Source: Strigamia acuminata (taxonomy: Eukaryota > Arthropoda > Chilopoda > Geophilomorpha > Linotaeniidae). Taken from it: a DNA stretch of 64,000 nt. Positions 1 to 13,023 of this stretch are shown piece by piece. The notes beneath the pieces are model-generated. The model was not told where the DNA came from. It ran no database searches and saw only the letters and a list, made by a program, of their open reading frames with translations. The translations under genes were made by a program, and so were the position numbers. Numbering within the stretch: position 1 is the stretch's first letter; the number at the start of each line of letters is the position of its first letter. The stretch is from assembly GCA_949358305.1 (NCBI GenBank), contig OX442323.1:5456001-5520000 (forward strand), given 5' to 3'.

Positions 1-379
1 TGTGTGTGTGATGAAAAGCAGAGTGCTCGCTATTCAAGAGTGGCAGTGCAGCTGCCCTCTTTAATTCTTTTCAACAGACTATTTGAGGCGAAGAAGTTGT
101 GCGAAAATTCTCGTTGAGAATGTTTGAGAGGAAATGATGGAATAGACGAGAAATAAAAAAATTAATTTTCTTTAAAGTGTATATCGTAAAGTTACAAATT
201 GTGGTATAGTTCGTGGAGTGGCATGGGTCTATACAAGCGCCTGAGTGTTATTTTGCGGTTATGCAATAAATGATGGTCTGATTAAGCACCGGAAATCACA
301 AAAATTACTCATTTTGTTGTGAAAATCGCAGTTTTTTATTTTAGTTGTGAAAATTGCCGAATTTTGAAAAATCGTCTAT

Positions 380-651
380 TTTTTTGTAAAAATCATCGAT
401 TTTCTTGTAAAAATCATCGATTTTCTTGTAAAAATCATCGATTTTCTTGTAAAAATCATCGATTTTCTTGTAAAAATCATCGATTTTCTTGTAAAAATCA
501 TCGATTTTCTTGTAAAAATCATCGATTTTCTTGTAAAAATCATCGATTTTCTTGTAAAAATCATCGATTTTCTTGTAAAAATCATCGATTTTCTTGTAAA
601 AATCATCGATTTTCTTGTAAAAATCATCGATTTCCTTGTGAAAATCGCCGA
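380..651. repeat. 21-bp minisatellite (about 13 copies)
   Basis: A near-perfect tandem array with a 21-bp unit of the form cttgtaaaaatcatcgattt plus one base. Each unit contains the palindrome ATCGAT. Because 21 is a multiple of three, both strands carry open frames made only of a repeated heptapeptide; these are by-products of the period, not genes. The outermost units are diverged (for example ccttgtgaaaatcgccga at the right end), as expected when an array homogenises from its centre. A perfect GC palindrome lies about 50 bp downstream at 699-714. Confidence 0.95.
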
Positions 652-698
652 ATTTTTCAAAAAATTGGTAATTTTTTGAAATAAAAATACGAAATATT

Positions 699-714
699 AA
701 ACGCCCGGGCGTTT
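699..714. repeat. GC palindrome AAACGCCCGGGCGTTT
   Basis: A perfect 16-bp palindrome, AAACGCCCGGGCGTTT, in very AT-rich surroundings. Related CCCGGCG(T/C)TTA strings recur at about 31473, 31532, 31718, 40861 and 40934, so this is probably a fragment of a dispersed MITE-like family rather than a regulatory site. Confidence 0.5.
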
Positions 715-1992
715 ATTCGTTGCTTAGCTACAAGAATTAAGTTGCAAACTTGTTTCTCTTTGCCCTTCCCCGAGAAAACCCCATAAACATTATTTAAGAA
801 ACGACTAGTTTTATTTTATTTTATTTTATTTTAGTTTTTTTCTTTTTTATATTTCTAATTTTTATTTTCTTATCTCCACTTCTAATTTGACCATTCTTCT
901 CGTGCCTTCCCCAAATTTTTTTTCCTCCACGGGTCAAATGTCATTTCGATCACGTGATGATACTCATTTGCTCCTATTGTCCCTCGGACATGCTTCGTTA
1001 TCATGTGCTGGTGCAAATGTCCCTCTGACTCCACGCATTCCCTCCTAAACAAAAAAAAAAATTCCCCTGACAGCTGTAACACACCTAGGCGCCCTCGAGT
1101 GATGCAATATGACGTCACACACTTGATTGACCCCTTTAAATCGTTCGGAAAAATAAATACTCAGCTCTCCTATGATATATGATTAAGAGCGTGGAATTTG
1201 CAATGCACCAGGTGGACTTTGGGAGGGGTATTAAGAGGACCCCCCGCAATGCTGAGGTTGGGTCAGGTTGGAGGATTAATATGTTTAAGGGAGAGAAGAG
1301 TGAGATATGTTGCTCTCCTTTTCGCAACTTGTCCCGGGGTTAAGCCGAGTGCAGAAGAGAGTTGTGTGCTGTGGATTTGTTTATGTTTGCGGCATGACAG
1401 TGTTTATTTTATGCTGTGGTCGTGGAATGCGCGGATTAATTCGTTTCTAATTTTTTTTCATTTTGGGGGTGATGGAGATGATTTTTTGGGGGGAAATTTT
1501 GTTTTTTTTTAGGTTAAGTTGATGATTAAAATTCAGTTTGGTTACTCGCTCTAGTGGTGGGCTTTTTAAGCTGGGAATTGGATGATGACCAACATGAGAG
1601 TTTATTGAGCTGGCGGGTGGTCACTTATGAATAGGGGAGTAGTGTGATTAAATTTTAAGTCAATGTAGGTAGGACCGTAACTCCGAGAGGTTTTTTTTTT
1701 ATTGTTATTATTATTGTTGTTATTATTTAGTGGGAAATTGCGGGGGGAAAGTTGTAGTTTTTTTTTTTTATGGAGTTTGGAAAATAAAAATGTCGGGTGA
1801 TGGGATGTGTTTGGAATTTAATCATGTGTGTTGAGTGCTCGTCGTTTTTAATCGAACGTAAATGAAAGGTTAAGGGATGAGTAAACGGCAAAAATAGGAG
1901 AGGAATTTGTTTGAATTTGTGTCTCTTGTGACTTGTAGAATCCAAAAACTAAACTAAAAAATGTCCATTTTCTCTTAACGTGGACTTGTATC
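715..1992. other. No gene seen
   Basis: AT-rich sequence with poly(T) and TTTTA-type simple repeats. The short open frames here have no protein-like composition, no splice context and no recognisable motif. Confidence 0.6.
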
Positions 1993-2156
1993 TGTGTGTT
2001 ATTTCATATTGATTCGTTGTTTTGTGCGCTGATTGGACGACAGCAATCACGTGATATGCATTGCTTGCCAACTAAGCATGTTTGTTACCTGTTGTCATCC
2101 CAGAATACAGTGCGGCTGTATGTTATGTGGCGCCATCGGTGGCAAAACGCACTGAA
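1993..2156 (+). repeat. Dispersed repeat, copy 1 (inverted copy at 31554-31705)
   Basis: About 160 bp that recurs in inverted orientation at 31554-31705. Both copies share the blocks catgtttgttacctgttgtc, atcccagaatacagtgcggc and gcgccatcggtggcaaaacg, with scattered substitutions and small indels between them. The apparent peptides from the two copies are alike only because the DNA is alike; neither looks like a gene. A short interspersed or MITE-type element is likely, but I see no clear tail or terminal inverted repeat. Confidence 0.8.
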
Positions 2157-5100
2157 TTTGCGGTTAGTGTCCAGTGTATAGTGATCTCAACTCGGTGTTG
2201 GTGGCCCCAGATGCAATAGGCGTGAAAACTCAGAAAATTATTCATCTTTCTCGACTGATCCCGGATCGGAGGAGAATAGGATTTTCATTCTTTCAGTCAT
2301 TCATCTAGTCTTGACAGGAGTGAATTATCCCGTGTTTGGATGATGAATGACATTGCATAATGCGCAGAATAAATGAAGTTTATTGCATCTCTCTCTCTAT
2401 CGTTCTCTCTATATACAATAGGACACGCTTTTCGACTACACTCGTAGATCAAATGGTCGACTTCCCTTTACGGTCAGTTTTCCACAAATCAATTGCCAGA
2501 TTTGAGTGCGTCGTCACTTGTCAACTTCCGGTTGCGCCGGCGATGGATGGGTGTTGGGTTTCGGCGTGCAGTAGCAGGAGATGCATCACGATCGATCATT
2601 TGTTTATAGCGGATTAGTGAGCATTTTTAGGGCTCTGCGCTTTTATATGGGAAGGAATCTAAACTTGATGGTTTTTAGCTCGACTTCTTTGAAATCGAGG
2701 CTGGGTGGCGTTAAGATATCGAGGTAAAGTGAATGTGTCTTGATTTTTCTCTCTTCCACACCCTCCATTAATCTCCCGACACACAATAGGGGGCGCGGAC
2801 AGAGTCGTTTTGGTGCAAATCGAAATGGTTGCGCAGAGTTTCTGCGAACAAAAATGTTTGAGGGAAATGAAAGGGGGGAAAGTAACGAAACCGGAATGTT
2901 TTAAATATTAATTTCGCTAGAAATGGTTCGTCTATTGCGTCTTTGAATGGAATTTTTGCGAGTTAAATTTTTAATCCGCTTTGGGAACGCCTTTTACAAG
3001 AATTCTCGATAATAAAACGACGAATGGAAGAGATTAGTTTTGGTTTCATTACTCATCAGTTATTAAACAGAGAGAGAGAGAAAAATATTTATTATTGACA
3101 CCCCATAGAGGAAGTGGTGGCCTTTAATTTCACCCTGAACCCACCTGTACTTGGAAAACAGTTCCTGGAAGGGGTGGAGGCAAGTGCAGGCCAGTACTGT
3201 GGACACCTCTGCGATGACTCACCCATCAAATATATGTCAAGAGTGGATTTTTTTTTCTCTTTGTGGGAATTGTAACAACGATCGGTTTCTGCCGTTTGCA
3301 TGGAATTGTGCGAGGATGTGCAAACGAACCGTGACTTGCTTAATTCGCTTTAATTTTGACCCCGACCACACCCTTTTCTTAAAGAAATTTTTTTTGTTGA
3401 TTTTTTATATTTTTAGATGGGCGGGACGACTAATGGTTTGAGTCTTCCGGTTCGGAAGGAGTTTAGGAGGTTGGTTTCTTCCATTTTGATGTAAATGAAG
3501 CATGTTTTTGAATTATACATATATGGTTTGGGTCTTTTCAACTGTCCTTTGCATTAAAATGGTTCATACCACATCCGTTTGCATCGGTGGATCGCGCAAG
3601 AGTCTGGTTCAGTTATTCATGACTTTAGTTCATTCCCATGCGGGCTGTAAATGAATAATGAGCCGTGGAATATCGAGCTGAAGAGGAGTCAAGGTGATGA
3701 CCATGCATTGCCTACGTAATCAACATCCTTTCTCGGAAAGAGGCTTGGAATCAGGTGCTTAATATAATACAGGAGACGTTGGATTATGTTTGTGGATTGG
3801 GGTGGTTAAAATGAGAAATAAAATGGGTGGAAATGAATTTTGCGAGGGATGGAGGTTCGACGGAGATTTGGGGTTGGCTTGGCCGCTCGAACCGCGCTTT
3901 GGTCGGCCGAGGGAAAAGCTAATCTCCGTAGAAATTATATCGTCGTTAATTTTTTTTTTAATTTTATTTTAATTTTGTGTAACAAATTAGGTTAAATAAC
4001 TGTTTTTTTCTTCGTTGGAGTCCTTGTTTTGAGTTTTGGCGTGCAGTATATTGTAAATGTAATTTTCTCAATGTAATTGGATTTGATGAGGAATTATATT
4101 TTCTCGGTTTTTATTTATTTATTTAATGTTTTTTTTTGTCTGTTTGTTTTATTATTATTAATATACTGTATATATATTTTTTTATTTTTTTTTTATTTTT
4201 GGTTTTTCAATTTTCGTTTCTGATGAATTTTTGTTTTTTTCTTCTCGTAATGGCGTGTTGTGTTCATCACGTGAAGGCTAATTGCATGTCAGTTGAAAAC
4301 TTCCTTCTTCAATTAGGACTCACTTCTCGCCTTATCATTTCGAGCATTGCTGTGTAATAAATTGCAAAATCGTCTTAAGAAAATAGTTTTTAGGAGTTAA
4401 ACTTTAAAAAAAAAATTTTAAATAATAAAAATCGATTTTTTTTTTAAGGCGCTGTTGACTTAAGAACATAAAACTCGTCGAGTGGTTAAAGTTTGATCAG
4501 TTTGTGAAATAATAAACAAGTGGGAGTGAGTGGAAAAGTTATTTTAATTTTCACTTTCGAGGTCGATATTAAAATACTAATTTCTCAGTTTGCGCACGCG
4601 ATTGTGTTTAAAATAACATTTTTAAAAAAATAATAAAAAAATGTTATGATGTTTGTTTTTGTTTTTTGCTTGTCAATTTATGCAAATATTTTCCAGTTTG
4701 AACATTCGAGTGGTGCGAGGTGTAACTATTGATTGCGAAATCGATAAATAATTGCGATAAAACTTATTACTTCACCGGAGTTTTAATTTATGACTCGAGC
4801 ACGGTTGACGAGCAAGACAGTTTTAGTGTTTTTCAGTTTTGTCTGTTATTGGCATCAATTGAAATTACGCTTTTGAAACGGTCGATTTTTCAAAGTGCAT
4901 TTTCTATTCAAACATGGATTTCTTTTTTATTTTTTTCTTCCTGTACTTTCTGTGTTTGCATTTTATTGACTGTGCAAACAAAGTGATTTTTATGTTTCAA
5001 CTTATTTTTCTACTTATTCCACCCTTAAAAAGCTTCATTTTTCATCTTTAATGCTTTTAAATAAATGTATTGTTAATTTTTTACATTTTTAATGAAATTT

Positions 5101-7997
5101 GAATTTTTTTCTTTTATATATACAAAGTTTACATAATTTTTTTCTGATATAAAAAAACACGGGCGTTTTGGATTTTTTTTTTCTGTCTTTAAAATCAATA
5201 GATATACTGGTTTGTGTTTAGATTGTATTGTAATAATGAAAAAACGTGTATTACAAGCAGGGAACACGACGAGAAGAAAATGTATAGAAAAATTTATTGA
5301 AATCAATAAATGTGCAATATCGGATAGAGAAAACGTTTTCGAAATGTAAGAATGGAATAAAATTTGCATTTTGTTTTGTTTTGAAGCACCGAAACGTCCA
5401 AAAATCTTGAGTAAAGACGAGCATTGAGATTTGAGAAGCAGCTCCCAGTAGGGAAACTTTAATATTCCACCTCAATAAAACCCCCTCCTGCAGAACCCTT
5501 CAATCCAAAGGAGATTTACGTGCAAGCATATTCTTAGCTTTCATCTCTCCTACGCCGATTCCTATACTTTCACTGCTCCTAATGCAACTTATTTGAAAAT
5601 GAAGCTTTTGCTTCCCTTTGCCACTCTTCTAATCTCCTAATGCTTTTAAAGCTAAGATATCTGTTTTGTCTTTGCAATTGAATGAACGTCAATGAATTTG
5701 TGCATTTTTATCCAAGGTATTACCGGCTGGCCCAAATAAAACCGGCCCGACAATACAAGGGTGGTTACTAAGGGTGTCTCAATTAACTGTATATTAATTA
5801 TTAATTGTGGGCAGTGTTGTTTAATTCTCGCAGCCCCAACCTAAAAAAAATCCCTTACTCACCCAACCCGGGTCATTTTTTACCCCAAGCTGAAAAAATT
5901 TTTCCAAAAATGAGTGAAAATGATTTTATTCTCTGAGTATTTCATGTTTCTGAAGAAATTTAAGCAATTTGGTATTTGTCAAAAGAGAGCGACAAAAATA
6001 ATTGACATTGCATTCAAAAGTAGTGAGTAAACAAAGGAATTTTGTGAAAATTTTTTTTTGCGATTTTTAAATCTATTATTTTTTTTATTGTTTGTTATGA
6101 TGTTAAATGGAAATACATGAAATTTCAGAATGTTAATCCCAATAGTTTTTTAGAAAAAAAATAAAAACACTTTTGGAGGTCCGATCCGTGCTTTCGTTCT
6201 CGGGATATTTGCAATTTTAATCAATTTTTGTCCCAATTCGTCAAGTTTGATTGCATTAGTCATTTCTGAATTTCAGGTTTTGTGGCATTTTTGTCGATTT
6301 CTTCAGAAGTACCGGTACCAAGTACTTTTTAAAAAATACTGCACTTTTGTGGTACCGTAGTTGTATTGTATCTGTACCACCCGGTAATAAATATTATGGA
6401 AATTCTCTAAAGAATGTTTTGAGCTATTTTAATGGAGAATTTATATGGGGACATCCGGTTGCATAAACTAATGATTATCAATAGAATTTTTTTTTTTTAT
6501 GAAAACATAATTACTTGTTGCCTAAGTTACATTGCTGTTGACAAAACAATGGTTTGGATTTTTTACGCCCATAAAAATGTCAACAATTATTGAATAGGAG
6601 TATAAGAAGTCGTAAAAAAAAATGGTTGATAAATAATTGTGGTTTTTTGTTGGGAATTCGGTTAATGTAATGATGATGGGAGAAGGAGAGGAAAAAAGGT
6701 TGGGATGGAGGTGAGAGAGCTCCATCGGGATTCATTCTCACGTTTTGGTTTGAAAGAAGTCACGTGTCATGCGAGACACGTTTAATGGTTGACAATGAAA
6801 CGTAATGAAGCAAGACGTTATCTAACTGGAAATTGCTTTATGACATGTCAGTTCTCGGGGTATATATACGATAAAGACAGAGGCAAACAATACACGTGTT
6901 TGATGATGCTTAAGTGAATGGCATTTCGCTTCTCGTTTGCGACGAAAATCTCATTAAATGACAGGAGTTTTTTTTTTTTATTTTTTTTTAATTGGTTTTT
7001 TTTTTATGTTGTACATCCATAATGAATTGACCAAACGATGTAAATTATACATTTTTTTGTTGTCACTTTCAATCAATTTGATTTATTTATTTAACAATAA
7101 TGAAAATCGTTATTTTGACAAAAAGGAAAATAATTTATTTTTTTCCCTAGTGTAGGGAATTTTAAAAATCATTTTTTTTTTTATTTTGAAATTTTATTTT
7201 TTTTATTTTTTTTTATTTTGAATTTTTTTTATTTTTTTATTTACAAAAATGCTGATTTGGACGAAATTCAGCTTTAACACAAAATTTAAATGACAATTTA
7301 TATATATATATATTTATATTTATATATAGGCCTCGTGTAAAGAAATTTTTCTTGCATTTCTGATTGATTTTTGGTAGGAAAAATTCGAATTTTTGGAAAA
7401 AAAGCTATTTGAATTTGAAATTAATTTAAAAAAAAAAGATTATTTGGAAGATGAATATAAAAATTGGCACACTTAGTCGATGAAAATTGATCCGGAACAG
7501 CTACAACTAGCGCGATAGCCACAAGTGCGACGCTTTTGTCCATAAAAGTTGACGTACCGCAAAAACCGCAAGTGCTAGGTGTCTGAAAGTTTGGAAACCG
7601 TCAGGAAACTACGTCGGCAACCCCCAAAAACCAAATTTCACCAAAATCCGAACGATATTGACGCTTTTGGTGCATAATTTCTGCACTTTGCGCAGATAAT
7701 TTCTTCTTGAATGCAAGAGGTGCAGAAAAGTTATGTCGCTCTCGTGATTGTCGCGCCAGCCGCGTGTCCTTAATTTATCCTGAGTATACAAATTGGATTG
7801 TGAATATACAACATTTAAAAACCTCGGTGACGTCAAAGCTCAAAAATGGCTCTGAAAACATCTATAGTAAAAAACCAACGAAAAAACGTTGAAGATTTTG
7901 CCAAAAAGAAAAAAATGTAAGAAATTCCGGGAGAAAAATATTTACAAACGTGAGCATTTATTCAGTGGAGGGAAAATTGGCTCGGCCTAATGATAAC
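2157..7997. other. Intergenic, no gene seen
   Basis: Low-complexity AT-rich DNA with many poly(T) runs. There is a TA-rich tract near 7300 and a TATATATA stretch near 6860 with no gene behind it. The region 7480-7760 is richer in GC but has no open frame with a convincing product. Nothing is assigned. Confidence 0.55.
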
Positions 7998-8003
7998 TTT
8001 ATT
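7998..8003 (-). terminator. Poly(A) signal for the HS3ST gene
   Basis: AATAAA on the minus strand, about 130 bp past the HS3ST stop codon at 8134-8136. It is the most plausible cleavage/polyadenylation signal. Other A-rich hexamers nearby are possible alternatives. Confidence 0.5.
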
Positions 8004-8133
8004 TATAAATAAATTAAAAAAATAAAAATAAAATAAAAAATAATAATTTAAATTTACATCCAGCAACATTTTTCATAAAAAAAAAAAAAAACACTTTATA
8101 ATTTTTTTTTTAAAAAATTATAAAAAACAGCAA

Positions 8134-8752
8134 TTACGGCCATCCAAAATCGATATTTGTCATTTGATAAAACTTGAGGTTAAACGGACGATAGAACTCG
8201 CGCAACCTCTGGATCGTCTCGGGCTGAATCCTCGGATGAATCCTTCCCTTAGTTTTGCCTAGACACCTTGGACTGCCATTTCCCTCCGATTTTTTGAGAC
8301 ACGGGAACCCTTTAGTCTCGTTAAAGTAGAAATGGTTCTCGGTGATGACCCTCTTCAAGCCCAGAAAGTCCTGCACGCGCGCCATCTCGCCGGCCGGGTC
8401 CCGGATGAGGCCCTCGCCGCTCACGAAATGTATGTGCGAGCGCGGGAAAAACTGCAACCAGCGGTGCATGTGGCGCGCGTACACTCCAATTTGTATGGCA
8501 CCCCATCGAGTGTCCACTAAGCCCGTGCTGCTGTTGAGAAAGGCGAGTTGGTCGAAGGAACGCATGTCCGGCCTTTTGCTCGCCGTCTGAGCGTAGTCCG
8601 ATATGGCTCGGGTCACGGGATCACGTACGACCACGAGTAGTTTAGTGTCACGAGACATGTTGTAGATACGTGCAGGTACTTCGCGAGTTATGAAGTAGCT
8701 CGGCGTCTTCTCCATGGTGAGTTGTCCGTCGAGGGTTGGCGGCATTTGGCGT
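8134..8752 (-). CDS. HS3ST: Heparan sulfate glucosamine 3-O-sulfotransferase, exon 2 (C-terminal part)
   Basis: Second coding exon, residues 132-336 plus the last base of codon 131. It starts after the minus-strand acceptor ctcgttgcag and ends at a stop at 8134-8136. It encodes the larger part of the sulfotransferase fold. Visible features are MEKTPSYF (144-151), the 3'-phosphate PAPS-binding motif [14 protein letters not shown] (171-184) and the substrate-side segment [18 protein letters not shown] (208-225). C282 and C294 sit in the positions of the family's conserved disulfide, and the end is [20 protein letters not shown]-glycosylation sequons lie at N162, N204 and N275. The similarity is to the HS3ST2/3/4/6 (gD-type) group rather than HS3ST1. 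In that family the enzyme transfers sulfate from PAPS to the 3-OH of glucosamine in heparan sulfate in the Golgi. No frameshift or missing motif is visible. Confidence 0.95.
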
Positions 8753-9107
8753 CTGCAACGAGATGGAAAAAGTGGAGCGATGTTAAAGGGGTTGAAATAT
8801 TGATGCGCGCGCATCTCCGCTCGGCTGTTTGAATGCGTTTTAAAGTTTAATCGAATGGGGAGATGTCAACATGCATGTGATTTTTACATTTGCGATGGGG
8901 GAATGTCAAAGAGGATAAGGTAAATGAATAGACTCGATTGGCTAATAAGTTGGAGGATATTAAAGACGGAATGTTTTTGGTTAATGTTTTATGAGATGGG
9001 GAAAATTATTTTGGCGGAGGAAATTTGTTCGTTGGATGGGAGGGTTTGGATTTGTTTGTAGGTGTGATGGTGTTGTCTATAGGTTTATTTGGAAGTATTT
9101 TTTTCGG

Positions 9108-9240
9108 GGGTTTAATTGGGAATCTTTGGGGTTTTTTGGGGGATTTTGTGGTTAGTTTTGCTTTATTTTGGGGGTTTAATTGGGAATTTTTGGGGTTTTT
9201 TGGGGGATTTTGTGGTTAGTTTTGCTTTATTTTGGGGGTT
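9108..9240. repeat. 64-bp tandem duplication
   Basis: Two nearly identical 64-bp units containing tttaattgggaat and gttagttttgctttattttg, plus the start of a third. One substitution is visible between the units, so the duplication is recent. Confidence 0.85.
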
Positions 9241-9403
9241 TTATGCTAATTTTTGGTGAGCGTGGGGTTTTTCTGACTGTTGTACGTTTTATTTGGATAT
9301 TTTTCACGTTTTTGGATTTTTCTTGCATGTTTTGCAATTTTTTTTTTATTTTTCTGCATATTTTATTTGATTTGGATTTATTGCATATTTTTTTTTATTT
9401 TAT

Positions 9404-9670
9404 TTGAGTTTTTCTGCATATTTTTCACTTTTTCTGGATTTTTCTACATATTTTTCACTTTTTCTGGATTTTTCTACATATTTTTCACTTTTTCTGGATT
9501 TTTCTACATATTTTTCACTTTTTCTGGATTTTTCTACATATTTTTCACTTTTTCTGGATTTTTCTACATATTTTTCACTTTTTCTGGATTTTTCTACATA
9601 TTTTTCACTTTTTCTGGATTTTTCTACATATTTTTCACTTTTTCTGGATTTTTCTACATATTTTTCACTT
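9404..9670. repeat. 30-bp minisatellite (about 8-9 copies)
   Basis: Near-perfect 30-bp units (tttttcactttttctggatt followed by tttctacata). The unit is a multiple of three and T-rich, so long phenylalanine-rich (plus strand) and lysine-rich (minus strand) open frames cross it; these are artefacts. Confidence 0.95.
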
Positions 9671-10904
9671 CGTTTTACATCTCTTCCAATTTTTTTTCCC
9701 ACTACAGAAAGACTCCCATTGTGATTTTTAAATTTTAAACCACATCATCACATCTGCTTAAAAATCACAAAATAAAAATGATTCTCTTCATGACTATATT
9801 CATGAAACAAAGAGCTATTCCTTCCTTTCTAATGCATTAAAAATACCAAAAAGAAAAAAGAAAAAAGAATTAAATTTACACGACGCAAGATCAAAGCAGC
9901 AATTGAACAAGTGTGTGAGGATGGGATTTACCGAAACAAAAAAAAAAATTCAAAAATCCCAAAATCAATGCCTCGAAACCGCAGAAATATCTCGAACCTA
10001 TTTGTGCGGTCCATCACACTCCACCACCATTTTCCATTGAATTTTTATTCGTAACTTCTCCCCTTTAAAGAACTGTTTCTCTTCCCTTTTAATTCTCCAG
10101 AGAAACAGGGGCGAGTCGCGTGTGATTATGGCTCGCCGATTGCTTGCTTGTCTCTTGTCCCAAGCAATCAAGTTTGGACGGCACGCGCAGATTTGAGGCC
10201 GCTGACCCGCTCCCTTCCCCCTTACAATTCCCTTCCTTTCCCTACCCCTCACACCCCCACCCATCTCCCACTTTCTCTTGTTCCTTCTCTTAGGGATGAA
10301 AACGGAAACCACACCACATTCGGCCGCTACATTAACTAAAAGCAGCCGCCTCGAGAATAGGGATGCTGCGTTGTCATGGAAATGCAGGCGAGGTCCACAA
10401 AAGTGCTCGGGTTGCAATTCCGTGCGAGGAGAGAAAACAATTTTATTTCCATATATTTGAATTGGGGAAAAGGGTGTGGAACGTGATATTCTTCAAGTTG
10501 TACAGCTCGCTTTACAACTTTGTTCCTGATGCAACTGAATACGGCCGTTGAAAAGTTGCTTAATGGTCGACGGTATGGTTTCTTGCTCGTTGAGTAAACA
10601 ATGGGCGCAGTGTCACCTTTAGTCTTGATGCGAATGAGCGGGCAGGAAGTAGTTTGCGCCGGTCCCACGAGAAATTGGGTGCGGCGACGAAAAATTTGGA
10701 TTAAGGTCGGTGGGCAAATTGGCCGGTGCCCGGGTCGTCCGCAATCTTTTGGCTGTGGGAGGTGGGAAATTGCAAATTGGATGAGTGAGTGTTTAATGAA
10801 TTTGATCAAAGGGGGAAGGGAAGTCAAGGGAGAGAATTATTACATCAGTTGCGAAGTGAGTGAGGGATCTTCTGTGTTTGAAACAATTGACGGTTTTTCT
10901 CGTG

Positions 10905-11235
10905 TTTTTACGGAAAGCAGATTTTTCGAGATATTTTTAGCGAAAAATTGATGTTTTGAGATATTTTTAGCGAAATTTTGATGTATTTCGAGTTTTTTTG
11001 CGAAATTTTGATCTATTTCGAGGTTTTTTAACCGAAAATTGATGTTTTTATTTTTTTTAACCGAAAAATTAATGTTTTGTAAGGTATTTTACTGAAAAGT
11101 TGTTAGTTTTTGAAGTATTTTATTGAAAAGTTGATAATTTCGAAGTATTTTACCGAAAAATTGATGTAAAAAATGAGTTTTCGAGGGTTTTTCGACAATT
11201 TTTCGAGTTTTTCGAATATTTTCGTACGAAAAAGT
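10905..11235. repeat. Degenerate minisatellite, about 30-bp unit
   Basis: Diverged units of the form tttttagcgaaaaattgatg with tttcgag spacers. Copies differ by substitutions and small indels, so this array is older than those at 380 and 9404. Confidence 0.75.
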
Positions 11236-11498
11236 ACTTTTCCGAGTGTTTCAGTCAATTTTCAAACCACCGATCCCTTTCGTCGCGAATCAACAGGTGA
11301 AGGAATCAGGAATGGAGTTTAACTTTGGCTTTGAGGCATGGCAAGGGAGGGAGAACGACTCGAAGGACCCTGAAACGAGTGTTAATGAAGCGTCGTTTAG
11401 GAACCGTGGATGAATTTTGAGTGACATTTCCCCTCGGACATCTGTTGGTTCCCTGCTGCAACGCACGGTGGACAAAACGCAGGGGTCAAGTCCGCTTT

Positions 11499-11512
11499 GT
11501 TGCCATAGCAAC
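11499..11512. promoter_or_regulatory. RFX X-box match GTTGCCATAGCAAC
   Basis: Exact match to the RFX-family half-site consensus GTNRCC-N2-RGYAAC. It lies inside the HS3ST intron with no nearby exon. RFX factors bind such imperfect palindromes, classically upstream of ciliary genes; function here is only inferred. Confidence 0.4.
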
Positions 11513-12825
11513 ACGTCATGCGACGGAGCGTGGAACGCGTGGAGCTGTCATTGGGGATTAAATCACCCTCGCCACCACCCCATCTTATGCTTTCTTTGAT
11601 TTCACCCATGTCACGTGGCTTAATTTGCTGTCGGTAGTCGACTTTCATCATGATCAAGATAAAAAAAAATTCTCTCTACCACCAGGGGGCCAGCGAGGGA
11701 TTTTATTTTTATATCCGGAGTTAGAAGTGATATCGAAATCTTATATTTCTTTAATGCATTTCCGTCTCTGCTTTGTTGGAATCGACTAGAACATTCCCGA
11801 GTAAAATTTGTGTTTTGAAAAATTAATGATGTTATTTCACATGCTCGGCTGTCACGATCGGGGCTATTTTCAAACCCAGTGACTCTTTGAGTCGAGTAAT
11901 AAATCAAAAAGAGAGAGAGAGATGGAGGGAAAAGCAATGCAGCGAAGCCTAACGTCGAAGCACTGTTTATTCTTTTGCACTCGATGGTAAACGTCAGGAG
12001 AAAATGCACGTGCACTGCTCAAAGTAATGTCAAACATCGATTCGGGTATGGTTGAATGACACAAGGAAAATAAATTTGATTCATTTTTTTGTTCTTTGCC
12101 TTAAAATAAAAGCAAAACACTCAATATCTTTTTTTTGTTTTTGTCTTTTGACTTCGGCGTGCTGTTTTGAAGGACTTTGTCTTGCGGTAATGTCCCAGAA
12201 GACACGCAGTGATTTTTCTTTTTCAAACAGCTTAAAGGAAATAGTTTTTCAAGCATTTGCAAAGATTTGTCTCGTGTAATGGAGTGATGTAAACAAATAT
12301 CTTTTGGGCTTAGAATCTTTGCCTCTTTTCTCAAGTTAGCAGCTTTGCGCTTTGAGTTTGCGAATTTATTGATGGAATCTCGCAGCAAAGGACAAAAACA
12401 AACAGAAAAATCATCAAAATTGCTGAGTCTATTATCAGATTTATAACCCATGTGGTTCAAAAATATATTTTACAATATATTGCTTTTCGCTTAATGCATT
12501 TCAAAATTTATACAGTACAATTGAAAAAGAAATTCATTTTGAAAATGCATTAATATTAGACAAATAACGATATTGGAAACGTATTTCATAATAGGTGCGT
12601 TCAAAGTTTTAGTTTTTGCCGTTTATAGTACACAAAAACGTGCCTAGCCGTGAGTGTGCGCGTTTATGGGCCCGTTTGTGCCACGATCGTGCGGGTACAT
12701 GGTGCAAAAAAATTCCTTTCTTTCATTTAACCAACGAATTGTGGTTGTGGCTCTCTTTATTTGAACACAATTTAGCGTTTACTCACATTTTGGGAGGTGG
12801 ATGCTTCGCCTCAAAGTGTTTGTGA

Positions 12826-12974
12826 CACTTGAAAGTCTGATCTGTCGATCTAACTTTTGAGTGGCCATTTTGAATTTGGTTGTAAAACTAAAAAACTGGC
12901 AAAAAGGGTAATTACAACCACATTAGAAATGGCTGCCTCGAAAGTTAGATCGAGCTATTGTCACACTTTCAAGT
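12826..12974. repeat. Long imperfect inverted repeat (hairpin element)
   Basis: Two arms of about 45-48 bp, starting cacttgaaagt and ending actttcaagtg, with matching inner blocks cgatctaactttt and aaagttagatcg. They flank about 55 bp. The structure resembles a foldback MITE. Confidence 0.75.
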
Positions 12975-13023
12975 GCCATAATGTAAAGCTTCAAATTGTG
13001 TCCATTTAAGCACCAGGGGTCAC

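Noticed and set aside
319-684. Open frames on both strands with repeated CKNHRF-type heptads
   Set aside because: Artefact of the 21-bp tandem repeat.
6855-6870. TATATATA box near 6860 as a promoter
   Set aside because: No coding sequence follows in either direction within several kb.
9280-9738. Phe-rich 152-codon and Lys/Ser-rich antisense frames
   Set aside because: Artefact of the 30-bp tandem repeat and T-rich flanks.
10336-10827. 163-codon minus-strand open frame
   Set aside because: No signal, domain, splice or poly(A) context; composition is not protein-like, and it lies in the HS3ST intron with overlapping frames on both strands.
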